NCBI GenBank assembly: GCA_003864495.1
Contig: ML133450.1
Span: 710,777-774,776 of the forward strand
Length of the DNA: 64,000 nt
Direction of reading: 5' to 3'
Source: Nemopilema nomurai
Taxonomy: Eukaryota; Cnidaria; Scyphozoa; Rhizostomeae; Rhizostomatidae
A program made the translations under genes and the position numbers. Below, in pieces: positions 60,001 through 64,000 of the stretch; positions within the stretch are counted from its first letter, which is position 1; each line of letters begins with the position of its first letter. The notes beneath the pieces were generated by a model. The model was not told the origin of the DNA, did no database searches, and worked only from the letters and a program-made list of their open reading frames with translations.

Positions 60001-61105
60001 AGTTGCGGTCCTCACGTGCATCTCAAAACCAAATTTTGGCCCACTGGTTTATAAACGTTGCTGACCCCTGGTATAAGGCAAGAAACGCAAATTGGCCTAG
60101 TATACTTCAGATTTGGTATATTTTAGTTGAATTTCAGTTTGTAAGCATTATGAATTTCTTTATGACTTAATGAAATTAAAAGTGCATTGATATCGAAAGT
60201 CACTACTTTCTTTTTTCCTTTATATAGGTAGAATGTACGTCTAGGTATAGATTTGCAAATATATATATTTATGTAAGTCAATAGGTATTTTAGTTTTACG
60301 GTTGCGTTGTTTGTTATCCTTTTCTATATCATATCCTTCACAAAATAGCTTGATACATCTTGGATTTCTAGATCGTACTGTTCATTATGTGTGCTGGCAA
60401 TGAACTGTTCTTTGCGATGCTATACATGATCCATTTTGATTCAGGTCCAAAAGGTAAGCCTTAATCTTTCAATTTTCTTCCAGTTAATAGACGTTGTTTT
60501 TCAAATAAAAATGTTTTCCATATTGTTTCAAATGAATGAAACAATTATTTATTTTGCATTTTTTGGAAATGTAAGCCAGGGTTCTAATTTGAAGGTGTAC
60601 CATGGAAGAAGCGGCCCTAGTCTTCTTTTCATGATATCCCTTAGTTTTGATGGGAAAAGATTCAAAGCTACTGTTGAAGAAGTCTTAAAGAAAATTAATT
60701 ATTTTTTGCCTTGAAAAAGCTGAAAATATTAGAATGAATGAAGTAAAGAAAGTAAAATGTTGCAGATTTTGTGTACGTGGATTAAACAGTGTACAAGTTG
60801 GCAGTATATTTTGTTGGTCATAACTCAATTATCTGCATTTTTTGTCCTAAGCTATTCTCATTGCGACGTGACTCTTTGATCTAAGGTTTTCACTCTTGTT
60901 TGATTCGCAATATGTTTCGAAATACTGATACTAAAATCTCTTTCCAGTCCGTATTTTGAGCACCGACCTTGGCTTGTGGAAGTTGATTGCGGGCGCCTGC
61001 TTCCCTATTTGCTTGGTGAAGAATTTAATCAATGTAGTGCAGATGGTTGGAGCCTTCCAGGTCATTGCCAGCAGCGACTTGATGGAACGCAGAAAGGAAA
61101 AGTAA
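57015..61105 (+). CDS. CDIPT: CDP-diacylglycerol-inositol 3-phosphatidyltransferase (phosphatidylinositol synthase), 7 exons
   Basis: Exons: 57015-57054, 57922-58056, 58279-58318, 58454-58567, 58858-58939, 60372-60453 and 60948-61105. Phases close to 216 aa; I recall 213 in human. The start MAESVYLFVPNLIGYARVIF matches the family N-terminus. The CDP-alcohol phosphotransferase signature DGX2ARX8GX3DX3D is complete across exons 2-3: LDGHAARALNQ, then SKYGAVLDMLTDR. Further matches are ITSHWAQMY, NPFLRLYYTSR, CAGNELFFAMLYMIHF and a Lys/Arg-rich ER-retention-like tail MERRKEK. The enzyme joins CDP-diacylglycerol and myo-inositol to make phosphatidylinositol in the endoplasmic reticulum, using several membrane helices. 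Intron 5 contains a hAT-like element. Confidence 0.97.
59193..60070. mobile_element. Non-autonomous hAT-like DNA transposon in CDIPT intron 5
   Basis: The ends are inverted: TGGGGGTCAGCAATGT on the left and, read inward from the right, CAGGGGTCAGCAACGT (13 of 16 match). GGGGTCAGCAA resembles known hAT termini. Flanks give an 8-bp target duplication with one mismatch, ATATAAGG (59185-59192) and GTATAAGG (60071-60078); hAT elements make 8-bp duplications. At 878 bp it has no transposase frame. It contains (TA)n microsatellites around 59,340-59,420 and 59,573-59,584. Confidence 0.8.
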
Positions 61106-62399
61106 GAACAAATATTTGTACTCTGCCAATGCTGCCAATTCTTTTTCTGAGCACCAGCCAAGCTGCTCTCCTCATCACAGATTTAATCAAGGTAACTTGT
61201 TGTGACGAAAACTCGAAGCATGGTATGCTTATTGATATAATGCTTATGTTACTATTTAAATTAGCTATCTATTACCCATGTATTTATCTATTTAGATTAA
61301 AGTGCTTCAAGAGATGAACAGTTTTTGACACATGGCCTTATTAAATGAACGATTTTTCACCGACAGATGGAGGCTTCAGCTTAAAAACGTTTAAGATTTT
61401 TGGGATCAGTATATTTTTCCTTTGGAAAACTAACTTTGACAAAACGCCATGCTTCTAGCCTTGAAAAAACCGAGTCTTGAAAAACTCTTATTAAGAAATT
61501 TCACCCATGAGGCAAAGATTTGTTAAGGGCAATTAAGTTGTACCGGGCAGATATTTGTTGTTTATTCAGAAACCAAACCAATAATCACCGTATCACATAA
61601 AAAGAACTAGATCAAATAGGGACCAGTCTTGCTCATTAAATTATAAGGAAAAAAAACCACCAGAGCTTAAGAACATTTTTCCACAAAATTGTTCAAGTCT
61701 TTGTCCATTAAGCATAATTGCCTGGAATTCGAACTGTGTTTCCGTCATTAAACGACCATTAAAAGAATAAAAAATTCCGTTTTTACAAGTTTGCTTTTTC
61801 TGGCAGTAACAGTATTTTGTGGAGGGAGGGGGGAGGAATAAGATGGGGTTTATATAACTGTTTCCTCCAAGAAGGGCTGATAGGGGAGGGACCTTCGTTG
61901 ACAGAGGGTAAATTATAAATAGTTCTGGAAAAAATCTGTCACGAGATAGGAGCCACTCCTGACAAGAGGTCATCTAATGAATAAACGGCTAGAAAAAGGG
62001 CTTATTATCTCTTCCGCGACTGGGTCTTGATTTAAACTCTAATACCAATGAAATATGTGGTCCAAAATATTTTCGAAGGCCCTAAATAACTGTTTAGCCC
62101 TGTATTAGAGGCAACTCCTTGAAAAAGATCACTTTTTGACCATTTCATCAATGCTATAACCTTGACAAATAACAGTCTTTTCGCCCATAACTTTTAGGCA
62201 ATTTTTTGCTTTAAGAAGGTTGAAGGCTAATCAGAAGGGACTTGTGAAGACGTTTGAACGACTTTATAGCCTTTGGAAGAACGACAAGTTATACTTTGAA
62301 AAGTTCATTTTCGCGGAGAAAAACCAAGCCTATAGCCTAACGAAATGACCGATTTTTGCCCGAATTTTTTTATCGTAATAAAGTTCTTTTTCCAACTAG
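61106..62399. other. Downstream of CDIPT
   Basis: CDIPT 3' UTR, with ATTAAA near 61,340 as a possible polyadenylation signal, then non-coding sequence with a G-rich run near 61,818-61,835. From ~62,220 there are loose resemblances to the satellite unit that follows (GCCTATAGCC, GTTCATTTTCGC), possibly degenerate copies. Confidence 0.45.
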
Positions 62400-64000
62400 T
62401 TTATCCATGAGAATCTGGCAAAATACACGCCTTAGAGCTGAACCAAGTACACAAACAGGTTGCCCTTGTTCTGCTATACAAGACAATGGTAGAAAGGAAA
62501 GTGGGGATTTTCCTTCAGTTTTGACCAATTTTGCAAGGCTATAGCCTTAGCGTTTTGCGTAAAACGGGGCAACTTCGAAAACCACTCATATCTTGCAAAC
62601 TACAAGCCTAAAAGCTAAACCAAGTACACCAACAGGTTGCCCTTGTTCAATTCTACAAGAAACTGGTGGAAAAGAAGGTTGGAATTTGCATCAGTTTTGA
62701 CCAATTTTGCAGACTATAGTCTTGGTGTTTTGCGTAAAACGGAGCAACTTCGAAACCACTCATATCTTGCAAAATACACGCCTGAAAGCTAAACCAAGTA
62801 CACCAACAGGTTGCCCTTGTTCAATTCTACAAGAAACTGGTGGAAAAGAAGGTTGGAATTTTGCATCAGTTTTGACCAATTTTGCAGACTATAGTCTTGG
62901 TGTTTTGCGTAAAAACGGAGCAACTTCGAAACCACACATATCTTGCAAAATAACGCCTGAAAGCTAAACCAAGTACACCAAAAGGTTGCCCTTGTTCAGC
63001 TCTATACCAGATACTGGTAGAAAAGAAGATCGGAATTTTGCATTAGTTTTGTCCAATTTTGCAAGGCTATAGCTATGGCGTTTTGTGTAACACGGAGCAA
63101 CTTCAAAACCACTCATATTTTGCAAACTACAAGCCTAAAAGCTAAACCAAGTACACCAATAGGTTGCCTTGTTCTATTCTACAAGAAAACTGGTAGAAAA
63201 GAAGGTTGGAATTTTGCATCAGTTTTGTTCAATTTTGCAAGGCAACCTGTTGGTGTACTTGGATCAGCTTTTAGGCTTGTAGTTTGCAAAATATCAGTGG
63301 TTTTCGAAGTTGCCCTGTTTTACGCAAAACACCAAGGCTATAGCCTTGCAAAATTGGTCAAAACTGATGGAAAATTCCGACCTTCTTTTCTACCAGTGTC
63401 TTGTAGAGCTGAACAAGGGCAACCTATTGGTGTACTTGGTTCGGCTGTTAGACGTGTATTTTGCAAGATATGAGTGGTTTTCAAGTTGCCCCGTTTACGC
63501 AAAACACCAAGGCTATAGCCTTGCAAAATTGGTCAAAACTGATGGAAAATTCCGACCTTCTTTTCTACCAGTGTCTTGTAGAGCTGAACAAGGGCAACCT
63601 ATTGGTGTACTTGGTTTGGCTGTTAGACGTGTATTTTGCAAGATATGAGTGGTTTTCGAAGTTGCCCCGTTTTACGCAAAACACCAAGGCTATAGCCTTG
63701 CAAAATTGGTCAAAACTGATGGAAAATTCCGACCTTCTTTTCTACCAGTGTCTTGTAGAGCTGAACAAGGGCAACCTATTGGTGTACTTGGTTCGGCTTT
63801 AGACGTGTATTTTCAAGATATGAGTGGTTTTCGAAGTTGCCCCGTTTTACGCAAAACACCAAGGCTATAGCCTTGCAAAATTGGTCAAAACTGATGGAAA
63901 ATTCCGACCTTTTTCTACCAGTGTCTTGTAGAGCTGAACAAGGGCAACCTATTGGTGTACTTGGTTCGGCTGTTAGACGTGTATTTTGCAAGATATGAGT
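62400..64000. repeat. ~176-bp tandem repeat array that inverts at ~63,240
   Basis: Forward units carry ACCAAGTAC at 62442, 62619, 62792, 62968 and 63146, spaced 173-178 bp. From about 63,240 the same unit runs in reverse: GTACTTGGT-type words at 63254, 63432, 63606, 63783 and 63957, spaced 174-178 bp. The junction joins ...TTTTGCAAG to GCAACCTGTTGG. Each unit contains a short palindrome (AAGGCTATAGCCTT). The period is not a multiple of three, and the overlapping frames in it are not supported as genes. The array continues past the window edge. Confidence 0.93.

Noticed and set aside
59818..60054. 78-codon plus frame as a gene
   Set aside because: It lies inside the hAT-like element in a CDIPT intron, has no resemblance to a transposase and no splice context.
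62356..63991. Several overlapping 60-130-codon frames at the right end
   Set aside because: They follow the ~176-bp satellite, occur on both strands and shift frame from unit to unit.

Overview
The window looks like nuclear DNA of an animal, most likely a cnidarian (probably anthozoan). It is AT-rich, its genes are split by GT-AG introns of a few hundred to about 1,500 bp, and several are clear animal orthologues: CNTD1, ARPC3, SLC8B1/NCLX, a B4GALNT3/4-type glycosyltransferase and CDIPT. Two intronless genes carry a Brinker-type DNA-binding helix-turn-helix, a family I associate with cnidarians and insects. The taxon is inference. Exon structures were worked out by hand from splice signals, reading phase and family resemblance; for the five main genes the phases close exactly.

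Layout. 1-2796 (-): an open-ended gene for a basic protein ending in 74-residue tandem repeats (222-bp DNA units). 2.8-8.1 kb: mostly non-coding, with one candidate minus-strand exon and a broken dehydrogenase-like exon. 8.1-12.0 kb (+): CNTD1, 6 exons, 300 aa. 13.1-16.5 kb (-): ARPC3, 7 exons, 178 aa, convergent with CNTD1. 17.3-21.2 kb: two divergent Brinker-domain paralogues. 24.1-32.5 kb (-): NCLX-type Na+/Ca2+ exchanger, 16 exons, 628 aa. 33.8-35.9 kb (+): a snoRNA host gene with one box C/D snoRNA in each of six introns; its content (U74-like x2, U24/U76-like, U80-like x2, one unassigned) recalls vertebrate GAS5 plus U24. 39.2-42.8 kb (-): PA14-containing beta-1,4-N-acetylgalactosaminyltransferase whose PA14 block sits in a different frame from both flanks. 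43-51 kb: sparse, with two weak coding candidates. 51,254-55,347 (-): a complete, young Ty3/gypsy retrotransposon with 207-bp LTRs, a 5-bp target duplication and a primer-binding site complementary to its own LTR. 57.0-61.1 kb (+): CDIPT, 7 exons, 216 aa, with an 878-bp hAT-like element in intron 5. 62.4-64.0 kb: about 176-bp tandem repeats that flip orientation near 63,240.

The host genes are not a pathway: they serve meiotic recombination (CNTD1), actin nucleation (ARPC3), transcription (Brinker-type), mitochondrial Ca2+ export (NCLX), rRNA 2'-O-methylation (snoRNAs), glycan synthesis (B4GALNT) and phosphatidylinositol synthesis (CDIPT). The most unusual items are the GAS5-like snoRNA cluster, the apparently self-priming gypsy element and the 74-residue repeat protein.
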